DNA of 49,709 nt from assembly GCF_042680125.1 (NCBI RefSeq), contig NZ_JBHTNY010000052.1; one strand, written 5' to 3'. The position numbers were made by a program, and so were the translations under genes. Origin of the DNA: Robinsoniella peoriensis (GTDB taxonomy: Bacteria; Bacillota; Clostridia; Lachnospirales; Lachnospiraceae). Shown piece by piece: positions 8,608-16,418 of the stretch. Every line of letters starts with the position of its first letter. The stretch's first letter is position 1. The notes below the pieces were generated by a model, which made no database searches, was not told where the DNA came from, and was given only the letters and a program-made list of their open reading frames with translations.

Positions 8608-9879
8608 TTATGCCTCATCAATCGCCTTACCAATATCATTTCGGTAATATTTGTTGTCAAATGTTATCCAGTCAACTGCTTTATAGGCATTTGCCCTGGC
8701 TTCTTTTAAATCAGTACCTTTTGCAGTTACACCCAGAACTCGTCCTCCATTCGTCACGATTCCCTTTTCGGAAGTTTTCGTGCCCGCATGGAAAACATAG
8801 TATCCTTCTTTATCTTTAAAGTTATCAAAACCGCTAATTGGAAGTCCTTTATCGTATTTTACCGGATATCCGTCAGAAGCCAGAACAACACAAACTGCTG
8901 CATTATCTTCAAACTGAAGATCAATCTGGTCTAAAGTACCGTCTATACAAGCCTCAAATACATCTACGATGTCATTTTTCATTCTTGGCAATACAACCTG
9001 CGCTTCCGGATCTCCAAATCTTGCATTATATTCCAGTACCTTTGGACCGTTATCCGTAAGCATCAATCCAAAGAATATAATGCCTTTGAATTCTCTTCCT
9101 TCTGATGCCATAGCGTCTACACTTGCCTGGTAAACATACTGGTTACAGAAATCATCAACCTCTTTCGTATAAAAAGGACTGGGTGAAAATGTTCCCATAC
9201 CGCCTGTGTTAAGCCCCGTATCCCCGTCACCTGCACGCTTATGGTCCTGGGCACTGGTCATTGTTTTGATCGTTTTGCCATCCACAAAGGAGAGGACAGA
9301 TACTTCCCGCCCTGTCATAAACTCTTCTACTACCAGGCGGTTTCCGGCACTTCCAAACTGTTTATCCAGCATAATTGCCTTAACGCCCTCTTCTGCTTCT
9401 TCCAGTGTATTGCAAATTAAAACTCCCTTGCCAAGAGCTAATCCATCTGCCTTTAAAACGATAGGAAACGCTGCAGTCTTCAGGTAAGCTATCGCTTCCT
9501 GAGGGTCATCAAAATTTTCATAACCGGCCGTTGGAATATGATACTTTTTCATCAGATCCTTCGAAAATGCTTTGGAGCCTTCCAGTATAGCAGCATTTTT
9601 ACGCGGACCAAATACTCTTAATCCTTCTGCTTCAAATGCATCTACTACTCCACCAACAAGGGGATCATCCATGCCGATAATTGTAAGGTCAATTTCTTTC
9701 TCTTTGGCAAATGCCACCAGTTTTTCAAATTCCATCGCACCAATATCTACGCATTCTGAATATTCTGCAATTCCTGCATTTCCTGGTGCACAATAAATCT
9801 TATCTGCCTTCGGGCTCTGGGCTACTTTCCAGGCGATGGCATGTTCTCTGCCGCCGCTGCCTACGATTAGTATTTTCAT
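8608..9879 (-). CDS. purD: Phosphoribosylamine-glycine ligase PurD
   Basis: ATP-dependent ligase (GAR synthetase), second step of de novo purine synthesis, cytosolic. Typical N-terminus MKILIVGSGGREHAIAWK, ATP-grasp domain with LKADGLALGKGV and VVEEFMTGREVSVLSF, the glycine/phosphate segment DHKRAGDGDTGLNTGGMGTF, and EYNARFGDPEAQ metal ligands. 423 residues, the usual length. I chose the ATG at 9879 (GAAGGA 10 bases upstream, family N-terminus); the frame stays open upstream through the 18-bp repeats but that extension has no site and is low complexity. Last of purE-M-N-D. Confidence 0.97.
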   Translation of the reverse strand: MKILIVGSGGREHAIAWKVAQSPKADKIYCAPGNAGIAEYSECVDIGAMEFEKLVAFAKEKEIDLTIIGMDDPLVGGVVDAFEAEGLRVFGPRKNAAILEGSKAFSKDLMKKYHIPTAGYENFDDPQEAIAYLKTAAFPIVLKADGLALGKGVLICNTLEEAEEGVKAIMLDKQFGSAGNRLVVEEFMTGREVSVLSFVDGKTIKTMTSAQDHKRAGDGDTGLNTGGMGTFSPSPFYTKEVDDFCNQYVYQASVDAMASEGREFKGIIFFGLMLTDNGPKVLEYNARFGDPEAQVVLPRMKNDIVDVFEACIDGTLDQIDLQFEDNAAVCVVLASDGYPVKYDKGLPISGFDNFKDKEGYYVFHAGTKTSEKGIVTNGGRVLGVTAKGTDLKEARANAYKAVDWITFDNKYYRNDIGKAIDEA

Positions 9880-9955
9880 GAATTTGTTTCCTTCTTTCAT
9901 TTTTAATCCCGCTGCATATCGCAAACCTGCCTGCGATACTGCATAAATAAGTAGT

Positions 9956-10081
9956 GTGAACAACGTTCGCACTGTGAATAACGTTCGCACTGTGAATAAC
10001 GCTCGCACTGTGAATAACATTCGCACTGTGAATAATGTTCGCACTGTGAATAACATTCGCACTGTGCATGAAGTTGGCACT
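9956..10081. repeat. Seven-unit 18-bp tandem repeat between purN and purD
   Basis: Six close copies of GTGAATAACGTTCGCACT (9956-10063) and one degenerate copy (10064-10081). Units differ by one to three bases. There are no spacers, so it is not CRISPR. Each unit carries an imperfect dyad around CACTGTGAA. Because 18 is a multiple of three, several frames stay open, including one leading in frame into purD. It lies in the purine transcript, 40 bases after the purN stop. Confidence 0.9.
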
Positions 10082-10120
10082 GTACAAGTTCATTTTACAC
10101 AGGCTATGAAGCGTATTGCT

Positions 10121-10747
10121 CTAATCTGCTATCCAAACCTTGTGGTCTTTTACTGTAATTCTTCCATTGGCTATTAAATTAATTGCTTCCGGCATAATCT
10201 TCCATTCAGCTTCCATCATTACACGCTGCTGCAATTTCTCAGGTGTATCATCCTGATGCACATCCACTGCTTTTTGTAAGATGATCGGACCTGTATCGGT
10301 ACCTTCATCCACAAAATGTACGGTAGCGCCGGTCACCTTTGCACCACGCTCCAATACTGCTTCATGCACCTTTAAACCATAATAACCAGTTCCACAAAAC
10401 GCCGGTATTAATGCCGGATGTACATTGATGATCTTATTTGGAAATGCCTGAACCATAATTTCCGGTATTACCACCAGACAGCCGGCTAGAACAACCAGAT
10501 CTGCTCCATGGGATTGTATCGTGTGCAAAAGAGCCTCATTGAATGCGGCGCGGTTATCATAATCTTTTGGGGAAACAGATACATTGGCTATATGATTCTG
10601 TTTGGCACGCTCAAGAGCATAGGCATTTTTATTGTTACTTATTACAACGGCAATCTCCGTGTTAGTTATGCTTCCATTTGCTATTCCGTCAATAATTGCC
10701 TGAAGATTGGTTCCGCCTCCAGATACCAATACTGCAATTTTTAACAT
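10121..10747 (-). CDS. purN: Phosphoribosylglycinamide formyltransferase PurN
   Basis: Transfers formyl from 10-formyl-tetrahydrofolate to GAR, third step of purine synthesis. The family signature is clear: KIAVLVSGGGTNLQAIID at the N-terminus (phosphate loop), VLAGCLVVIPEIMV, the catalytic NVHPALIPAF with Asn-His and GATVHFVDEGTDTGPI with the active-site Asp. 208 residues is normal. The ATG overlaps the purM stop by 7 bases (ATGTTAA), indicating translational coupling. Confidence 0.97.
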   Translation of the reverse strand: MLKIAVLVSGGGTNLQAIIDGIANGSITNTEIAVVISNNKNAYALERAKQNHIANVSVSPKDYDNRAAFNEALLHTIQSHGADLVVLAGCLVVIPEIMVQAFPNKIINVHPALIPAFCGTGYYGLKVHEAVLERGAKVTGATVHFVDEGTDTGPIILQKAVDVHQDDTPEKLQQRVMMEAEWKIMPEAINLIANGRITVKDHKVWIAD

Positions 10748-11766
10748 AATGTTACTCCTTTTTCACCTGCTTCAATCTGACCTACAACATAAGCACTCTC
10801 TCCGGATGCCTCAATTGCCTTTACAACTGCTTCTGCATCTGCCGGATCAACTGCAACGATCATGCCAAGACCCATATTATAAGTATTGTACATCATTTCT
10901 TCTTCGATTTGTCCTTCTCTGGCCAGCATCTTAAAGATAGCCGGTACGTCGTAACTGTCTTTCTTTATTACAGCACGAACTCCATCCGGAAGCATTCTCG
11001 GTACATTTTCATAGAATCCGCCACCTGTAATATGGCTGCATCCCTTAATTGTAACCCCTGCCTCTTTTACATTTCTAAGTGCCTTAACATAAATCTTCGT
11101 AGGTGCCAGAAGCGCTTCGCCCAGAGTCTTTCCGAGTTCCTCATGATAAGTTTCTAAAACATCTTTTTCCATTTTAAAGACTTTACGTACCAGTGAAAAA
11201 CCATTACTATGTACACCGGATGATGCGATACCAATTAATACATCACCTGCTTTTAATTCTTTACCGGTAATCAGATTCTTCTCATCTACTACTCCTACTG
11301 CAAAACCTGCAAGATCATATTCATCTTCCGGATAAAAGCCTGGCATTTCTGCAGTTTCACCGCCAATTAATGCCGCATTAGACTGCTCACATCCATTTGC
11401 CACACCGCTTACAATTGTCGCAATCTTTTCTGGTACATTTTTACCACATGCGATATAGTCCAGGAAAAATAATGGTTCTCCGCCTGCACACGCAATATCA
11501 TTTACACACATAGCAACGCAGTCGATACCTACCGTATCATGTTTGTCCAGAATAAACGCCAGCTTCAGCTTTGTACCTACGCCATCCGTTCCTGACACCA
11601 ATGTAGGCTTCTCCATATTTTTAAATGCACTCATGGAAAACGCACCTGAAAATCCGCCGATATTGGTAAGAACCTCCGGTCTCATAGTTTTCTTAATATG
11701 TTCCTTCATAAGTTCTACGGACTTGTATCCCGCTTCTATATCAACGCCTGCTTTCTTGTAATCCAT
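10741..11766 (-). CDS. purM: Phosphoribosylformylglycinamidine cyclo-ligase PurM
   Basis: AIR synthetase, the ATP-dependent ring closure forming the imidazole of purines. Visible family motifs: MDYKKAGVDIEAGYKSVELM start, TLVSGTDGVGTKLKLAF, GIDCVAMCVNDIACAGGEPLFFLDY, ALIGGETAEMPGFY, GIASSGVHSNGFSLVR and HITGGGFYENVPRMLP. 341 residues matches the family. The start has AGGAGG upstream. It lies between purE (93 bases upstream) and purN, which it overlaps. Confidence 0.98.
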   Translation of the reverse strand: MDYKKAGVDIEAGYKSVELMKEHIKKTMRPEVLTNIGGFSGAFSMSAFKNMEKPTLVSGTDGVGTKLKLAFILDKHDTVGIDCVAMCVNDIACAGGEPLFFLDYIACGKNVPEKIATIVSGVANGCEQSNAALIGGETAEMPGFYPEDEYDLAGFAVGVVDEKNLITGKELKAGDVLIGIASSGVHSNGFSLVRKVFKMEKDVLETYHEELGKTLGEALLAPTKIYVKALRNVKEAGVTIKGCSHITGGGFYENVPRMLPDGVRAVIKKDSYDVPAIFKMLAREGQIEEEMMYNTYNMGLGMIVAVDPADAEAVVKAIEASGESAYVVGQIEAGEKGVTLC

Positions 11767-11859
11767 TATTGTTCTTCCTCCTAATGTGGTTTTTCTATTA
11801 TACTCTCAAATTGTGAATTAGTTGTGTTTGACTGATTACAGCTTTTGTTATAGGTATGA

Positions 11860-12363
11860 CTATTTGTATTCTTTGTAACCGACTTTCTGCAATTTTGCAT
11901 CTTTTGCCATAACCTGCTCTTTTAATTCAGCTGAATATGCTTTTAATCTTCCTAATAATTCTTCATCTGATGTAGCAAGGATCTTAGCTGCTAAAATTCC
12001 CGCATTCGCGCCTCCGTTAATTGCCACTGTCGCAACGGGAATTCCGGATGGCATCTGTACGATAGAGTAAAGTGAATCTCTTCCTCCAAGGGATGATGTA
12101 TGCATTGGGATACCAATAACAGGCATTGGGAAAATAGCTGCGCACATACCAGGCAGATGAGCTGCCATACCTGCTCCTGCAATAATAACTTTCCAACCTT
12201 TTTCTTCTGCAGATTTTGCATATTCGAAAAATACATCTGGCTCTCTGTGAGCTGAAAGGATATTTATTTCATATTCTACACCTAATTTGTCTAAAATATC
12301 AGCTGCCTTAGCCATTACCGGCATATCTGAGTCGCTTCCCATTACAATTCCTACTTTTGCCAT
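11860..12363 (-). CDS. purE: N5-carboxyaminoimidazole ribonucleotide mutase PurE
   Basis: Interconverts N5-CAIR and CAIR in purine synthesis (class I). Motifs: MGSDSDMPVM, SAHREPD and the catalytic-His region GAGMAAHLPGMCAAIFPMPVIGIP, then the SLYSIVQMPSGIPVATVAIN segment. 167 residues is usual. A start with AAAGGAGA 7 bases upstream. First gene of the block; a perfect 17-spacer promoter lies about 60 bases upstream. A purK partner is not in the window, nor are purC, purF, purL or purH. Confidence 0.97.
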   Translation of the reverse strand: MAKVGIVMGSDSDMPVMAKAADILDKLGVEYEINILSAHREPDVFFEYAKSAEEKGWKVIIAGAGMAAHLPGMCAAIFPMPVIGIPMHTSSLGGRDSLYSIVQMPSGIPVATVAINGGANAGILAAKILATSDEELLGRLKAYSAELKEQVMAKDAKLQKVGYKEYK

Positions 12364-12419
12364 TGTACATATCTCCTTTTATCGATTGATTTTAATTTTT
12401 TATCGAATGCTTCGCTTTT

Positions 12420-12448
12420 ATTCTACTAAGAGATTGGAACATTGTCAA
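12420..12448 (-). promoter_or_regulatory. purE operon promoter
   Basis: Minus-strand TTGACA (12443-12448), 17-base spacer, TAGAAT (12420-12425), a near-consensus vegetative promoter. The leader to the purE ATG is only about 55 bases, too short to hold a purine riboswitch with expression platform. Confidence 0.8.
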
Positions 12449-12489
12449 CAAAATCGCAAAATCATTTTTGGAATTGCCCCATCAAATAG

Positions 12490-12542
12490 AAAAAGAACAT
12501 ACAGACGGGTATATTCATAGAGAATAATTCCCGCCGCTCTGT
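12490..12542 (-). terminator. Probable terminator after galK
   Basis: ACAGA (12501) pairs with TCTGT (to 12542), with inner CGGG/CCCG and ATTC/GAAT pairs in an imperfect stem; on the minus strand it is followed by ATGTTCTTTTTCT. It lies between galK and the purE promoter. Confidence 0.55.
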
Positions 12543-12584
12543 CCTTTTTAAGTAAATTTATATCACTTCCATGATCCCGGTCAA

Positions 12585-13877
12585 TCAGTCTTTATTTAAA
12601 TCCATATGGATTGCACCATATTTCCTGATATTCATTACATATACACATCCTTCACCCAGCTTCTCTTCCATATACTTTGAGTACTCTGCTGTATATTCCT
12701 TAGGAAGCAATGTAAGAATAACACCTGCAAAGCCGCCCCCATGTACACGGCAGGCGCCGCCTTGAATACGATCCAGAAATAGTTCTGTCAAAGCCAGGGC
12801 AACGGTAACAGACTGCTCATCATAGTTTTCAATGGAGTAGCAGTTCTGCAGCCATTTCCAGGAAGAATTACCGGATGCTGTAATTAATTTGAGGAATTCC
12901 TCATATTGCTGGCTTTTCAATGCTGCTACCTGCGCATCCACTCTCTGGTTTTCTGTAAAGAAATGCAGCGCACGCATAACAGCACGATCTCCTGCACTCT
13001 TACGAACTTCTGTGACATTCTTCAGGAATTCTTCCAGAGACACCTCTGATAATGTTTCTTTTCCGAAGAATGCAGCCGCTTTTTTCATTTCTATTGGGAC
13101 AGAAGAATATTCTGCACTTAAATCCGCATGTCCTTTTCCTGTGTTTACTATAATTAAGTCGTAGTTAATACTGTCAAAACTAAAATCTATTTTTTCAATT
13201 ACCGGCTGATCCGGATTCTTGAAATCCATTGCAACAATACCACCACAAGCACATGCCATCTGGTCTAAAAGTCCGGACTGTTTATTCCAGTATTTATTTT
13301 CGGAATACTTGCCGATCTTTGCATAAGCAACTGTATTCAATTTTAAATCATTAAAGAAATAATCTACCATACTGCAGATTAACATTTCAAAAGATGCAGA
13401 AGAACTCACTCCCGCTGCTCCAATTACATTGGTTGTAACATAAGCATCAAAGCCACCGATTGCATATCCTTCTTCTAAGAAACCTTTTAAAATTCCTTTC
13501 AATAAGTCCGGTGTACCCGCATGTGCTTCCGAAGGCTCCAGGTCATCTAAGCTGATCTGTAAATGCTGGTCATAGGTTTCACTAATGATATTTACGATAT
13601 TGCTGCTATTTTTACTTGCCGCTGCAACACAGTCTAACTGAATACTTCCAGCCAGAACTTTTCCATGATTATGGTCTGTATGATTTCCACCGATTTCTGT
13701 TCTGCCCGGTGCGGAAAAGAATTCAAACTCATCGTTCTTAAATTCCTCTGCAAATTTTTCCGCAACATGCTGATACCTTGCTGCATTCTCTGCGATCTTT
13801 TCTTCTCCATATAAATCTCTTAATAGCACTTTTGATGAATTGCTTTCTAATAATGAAGATACATTTTCTAATTTCAT
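12585..13877 (-). CDS. galK: Galactokinase
   Basis: GHMP kinase phosphorylating galactose at C1, entry to the Leloir pathway. The galactokinase signature PGRTEIGGNHTDHNHG is near residue 60, the GHMP ATP loop appears as GVSSSASFE, and the C-terminal motif as GGACRVHGGGFAGVI. About 430 residues, somewhat longer than the E. coli enzyme but usual for Clostridia. I take the ATG at 13877, which follows AGAAGGG; an ATG 24 bases earlier has no site. galT and galE are not in the window. A divergent AraC regulator 290 bases away is the natural candidate controller. Confidence 0.95.
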   Translation of the reverse strand: MKLENVSSLLESNSSKVLLRDLYGEEKIAENAARYQHVAEKFAEEFKNDEFEFFSAPGRTEIGGNHTDHNHGKVLAGSIQLDCVAAASKNSSNIVNIISETYDQHLQISLDDLEPSEAHAGTPDLLKGILKGFLEEGYAIGGFDAYVTTNVIGAAGVSSSASFEMLICSMVDYFFNDLKLNTVAYAKIGKYSENKYWNKQSGLLDQMACACGGIVAMDFKNPDQPVIEKIDFSFDSINYDLIIVNTGKGHADLSAEYSSVPIEMKKAAAFFGKETLSEVSLEEFLKNVTEVRKSAGDRAVMRALHFFTENQRVDAQVAALKSQQYEEFLKLITASGNSSWKWLQNCYSIENYDEQSVTVALALTELFLDRIQGGACRVHGGGFAGVILTLLPKEYTAEYSKYMEEKLGEGCVYVMNIRKYGAIHMDLNKD

Positions 13878-13948
13878 CTCTGTTTCATCCCTTCTATTCA
13901 TTTCATATGTTTTCTGTTGACCTTTGTCTAAACTTCTTTTATACTATG

Positions 13949-13977
13949 ATTATAATGAGAGTTTAAGATAAATACAA
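13949..13977 (-). promoter_or_regulatory. galK promoter
   Basis: Minus-strand TTGTAT (13972-13977), 17-base spacer, TATAAT (13949-13954), about 70 bases before the galK start in the galK-araC divergent region. Confidence 0.65.
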
Positions 13978-14163
13978 CAATTATATTTTCCAATTATATA
14001 ACTATATTGAGATTTCAAACAAGCTGCTTCTAAGTCAAAACCCAAGATGCACCTTCTGAAACTAAGCTGTGCGTTGGAAAACAGAAATGCATATCAAAGT
14101 AGACATGTATGTTCATCATTGGATTGAGTTTTTACCGTACTCCCCGGGAAAGGATTTTAAATT

Positions 14164-15066
14164 ATGCAGATTGAGATTAATACTGATCAAAGAGAATTGA
14201 AACTTCACGGCAACTATAATTTTCCTATCTATGTTAGTTTTGAAGTTCTTTCACAATATGAGAGCGGCTCTTTTCTCTGGCATTGGCATCCGGAAATTGA
14301 AATGACCCTTGTTCTGAAAGGGGAAATGGATTACCAGATCAATGAAACGCTCTATCATATCAAGGCGGGAGAAGGTCTGTTCGGTAATGGGAACACGCTG
14401 CACACCGGACATATGCATAATTCTTCGGACTGTACTTATATCTCTACGACTTTTCATCCTCGGGCGCTTTATGGGTATGACTCCAGCCTGATTAACGAAA
14501 AGTATGTAGAAACGATATTGAAAGATTCCCTTTTATCTTCGCTCCATTTTACCCGAAATATTAAATGGCACGCTGACATACTGGATGACCTTTCTTTGCT
14601 GTATCAGCTTAGCTGTGATAAGCCGCCCGTATGGGAGATGCGTATGCAGATGCTTTTGTATCACATCTGGATTCTTATATGCGAAAATCACAGTCCTGCC
14701 CCCAGTACCAGTGCGTCCTCGCAAGTAAAAAATATAGAACGCCTGAAATCTATACTTTCCTTTATTCACAGCCACTATTCAGAAAAAATAACTTTAGAAA
14801 ATATCGCCTCTTCCGCGGGTTTATGCCGAAGTGAATGCTGCCGTTTTTTTAAAAAGCATATGAATGAATCACTTTTTGATTACCTGCTCTCCTATCGGAT
14901 TGAACAAAGCCTGCCTATTCTTTTGGAATCAGATCATACGGTAACCGAAGTTTCCGGAATGACTGGCTTTTCTAATCCTTGTTATTTTACAAAAATATTT
15001 AAAAAGCAGATGGGGATCTCCCCTACGGATTACCGAAAGGAAAAATCAAAAGATGCAGCTATATAG
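14164..15066 (+). CDS. AraC-family regulator with cupin sensor domain
   Basis: 300-residue regulator. The N-terminal half is a cupin-type sugar-sensing domain (FLWHWHPEIEMTLVLKGEMD, AGEGLFGNGNTLHTGHMHN, about 35-105). The C-terminal 100 residues hold two helix-turn-helix motifs: ITLENIASSAGLCRSECCRF, then VTEVSGMTGFSNPCYFTKIF ending MGISPTDYR. Divergent from galK, so an activator responding to galactose or a galactoside is a fair inference. The site GGAAAGGA lies about 9 bases before the ATG. Its last 8 bases overlap the end of the opposite-strand nuclease gene. Confidence 0.93.
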   Translation: MQIEINTDQRELKLHGNYNFPIYVSFEVLSQYESGSFLWHWHPEIEMTLVLKGEMDYQINETLYHIKAGEGLFGNGNTLHTGHMHNSSDCTYISTTFHPRALYGYDSSLINEKYVETILKDSLLSSLHFTRNIKWHADILDDLSLLYQLSCDKPPVWEMRMQMLLYHIWILICENHSPAPSTSASSQVKNIERLKSILSFIHSHYSEKITLENIASSAGLCRSECCRFFKKHMNESLFDYLLSYRIEQSLPILLESDHTVTEVSGMTGFSNPCYFTKIFKKQMGISPTDYRKEKSKDAAI

Positions 15067-15940
15067 CATGGTGTGTTAACACATTTTCATTTCTCCAGGC
15101 TTCCACTTGTTCTGTTGACACTCCTGCTGCCAATGCTATCAGATCGATAAGGACATTTTCTTTCAGCAATTTTAAGGCCATTTCTTTTTTTCCTTCTTTT
15201 ACTCCTCTTTTTTCAGCCCAGTACATCTGATGATTATAATCTCTAAGCGCTTTCTCCCGCGCCTCATATTCCATTCGTTTCTTTTCATCTTCACTTAAAT
15301 GTTTTAATATTTCATAAGCTTCATTAATATATTCATTTTTCTCAGCCATTTCCCTGAATTCCTCCTCACTTTTTCCACTTAAAAACTTTGCCCATTGGTA
15401 TATTTCACTATCCGGATATTCTCGCTCCCGCAATTTGGTTAATTCCAATACATGAAATTCCAGTTGATCCGTATATAACATTCCGCAGGTATCCTCCCGT
15501 AAATGAAAAGAGGAATAGAAATTCTCCATGTTATCAAACAATTTAAAGTCCAGTATGCCAATATGGATACACTTCATGAGGGTTCCGTAAGAATCCCCTT
15601 CTTTAATCTGCTCCGTATACATTCTGCATAGGTAAAAAACAGTTCTCTCTGCCCAAAAATCAAATGGGCCCACCTGCATTTCTATATCTATCTGAGATTC
15701 ATTGTTGAAAATAACCCGGACATCTAAGATTCCTATCTTATCGTCTTTATACTCTTTCCTTAATATGGTAGGAAGTAGTGTGATTTCTTTGATTTCCTCC
15801 GGTTTTTTATCTAATAATGCTGAAATAAAACCTCTGCGGACTTTTTCATTTAACATTAACTCCTTAAAGCAAAAATCTACCGTTGGAAGCATCAACGATT
15901 TATGGGACTTCCCATTCAATTCCTTTTTACTACACCCCAT
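15059..15940 (-). CDS. Rpn-family PD-(D/E)XK nuclease / putative transposase
   Basis: 293-residue member of the Rpn (PDDEXK_2, YhgA-like) family, whose E. coli members are nucleases that raise RecA-independent recombination. The catalytic core is visible as KIGILDVRVIFNNESQIDIE followed by MQ: Asp, then E-x-Q in place of the E-x-K of the fold, which is normal for the family. A preceding MLPTVDFCFKELMLNEKVRR opens the domain; the C-terminal third is charged helix (SEDEKKRMEYEAREKALRDY). GGAGGG precedes the ATG by 3-4 bases. Such genes are often accessory and vary between strains. It ends tail to tail with araC, overlapping 8 bases. Confidence 0.85.
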   Translation of the reverse strand: MGCSKKELNGKSHKSLMLPTVDFCFKELMLNEKVRRGFISALLDKKPEEIKEITLLPTILRKEYKDDKIGILDVRVIFNNESQIDIEMQVGPFDFWAERTVFYLCRMYTEQIKEGDSYGTLMKCIHIGILDFKLFDNMENFYSSFHLREDTCGMLYTDQLEFHVLELTKLREREYPDSEIYQWAKFLSGKSEEEFREMAEKNEYINEAYEILKHLSEDEKKRMEYEAREKALRDYNHQMYWAEKRGVKEGKKEMALKLLKENVLIDLIALAAGVSTEQVEAWRNENVLTHHAI

Positions 15941-16336
15941 CTGCCCTCCGATTCTAAGTGATTCATTTATAATAGAATAGCAAAAGTAAATCCGGAGCGT
16001 TTTTAAATTATCTGGATCAATAAGATTGTGCTCTATATTGAGGAAGAGTTGTGCAGATTGATGGCATAGATTTTAAAACAGACGCTGGTATTTCTTCCGC
16101 ATTCTACATATAAAAAGACGGCACTTCAAATTATGCTGCATATCATATGCAATTTTTTCTGTGTGAATTATTGGCTGAATTGCCAGAATTACTTAAGATA
16201 AAAATATAATATCAAATTATATTAAAAAAGTCAACCGTTTTTTTATTATCCTCATATTGTTTATAATATATGTTTTAAGAAATCAAATGATTGCGTAGTA
16301 TGGCACAATAGCCAGAAAAGATTAAACCTATGGAGT
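15941..16336. other. AT-rich intergenic, nothing firm
   Basis: About 400 bases without a supportable gene. A 20-codon coding-like fragment on the plus strand near 16149-16210 (FFLCELLAELPELLK then stop) could be a remnant but is too short to call. Confidence 0.4.
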
Positions 16337-16418
16337 GATGCATTTCTCTGCCGAGTGCCTCCTTACAATCCGACTGGCTCCCATCGGATTGTAAGCGGGC
16401 AGAGCTGCGAAATGCATC
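16337..16418. repeat. Perfect long hairpin, related to the centre of the 204-857 palindrome
   Basis: Three nested stems: GATGCATTTC / GAAATGCATC (16337-16346, 16409-16418), TCTGCC / GGCAGA, and a perfect 12-bp CTTACAATCCGA / TCGGATTGTAAG around loop CTGGCTCCCA. The same loop and closing CGA/TCGG pairs occur at about 624-642 with different but still paired flanks. Its right edge contains the stop codon of the M29 peptidase gene. Confidence 0.85.

Noticed and set aside
9880..10080. PurD N-terminal extension through the 18-bp repeats
   Set aside because: No ribosome site before it, low-complexity sequence, and the family N-terminus MKILIVGSGGREHA starts at 9879 with a site.
9956..10081. CRISPR array
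   Set aside because: Units are contiguous without spacers and no cas genes are present; a plain tandem repeat.
12364..12448. Purine riboswitch upstream of purE
   Set aside because: Leader only about 55 bases and no three-way junction signature.
16149..16210. Gene remnant with FFLCELLAELPELLK
   Set aside because: Too short, stop codon just upstream, no recognisable family.
15941..16336. tRNA or structured RNA in the gap
   Set aside because: No cloverleaf or CCA-like end; AT-rich without stable stems besides the repeat at its right edge.
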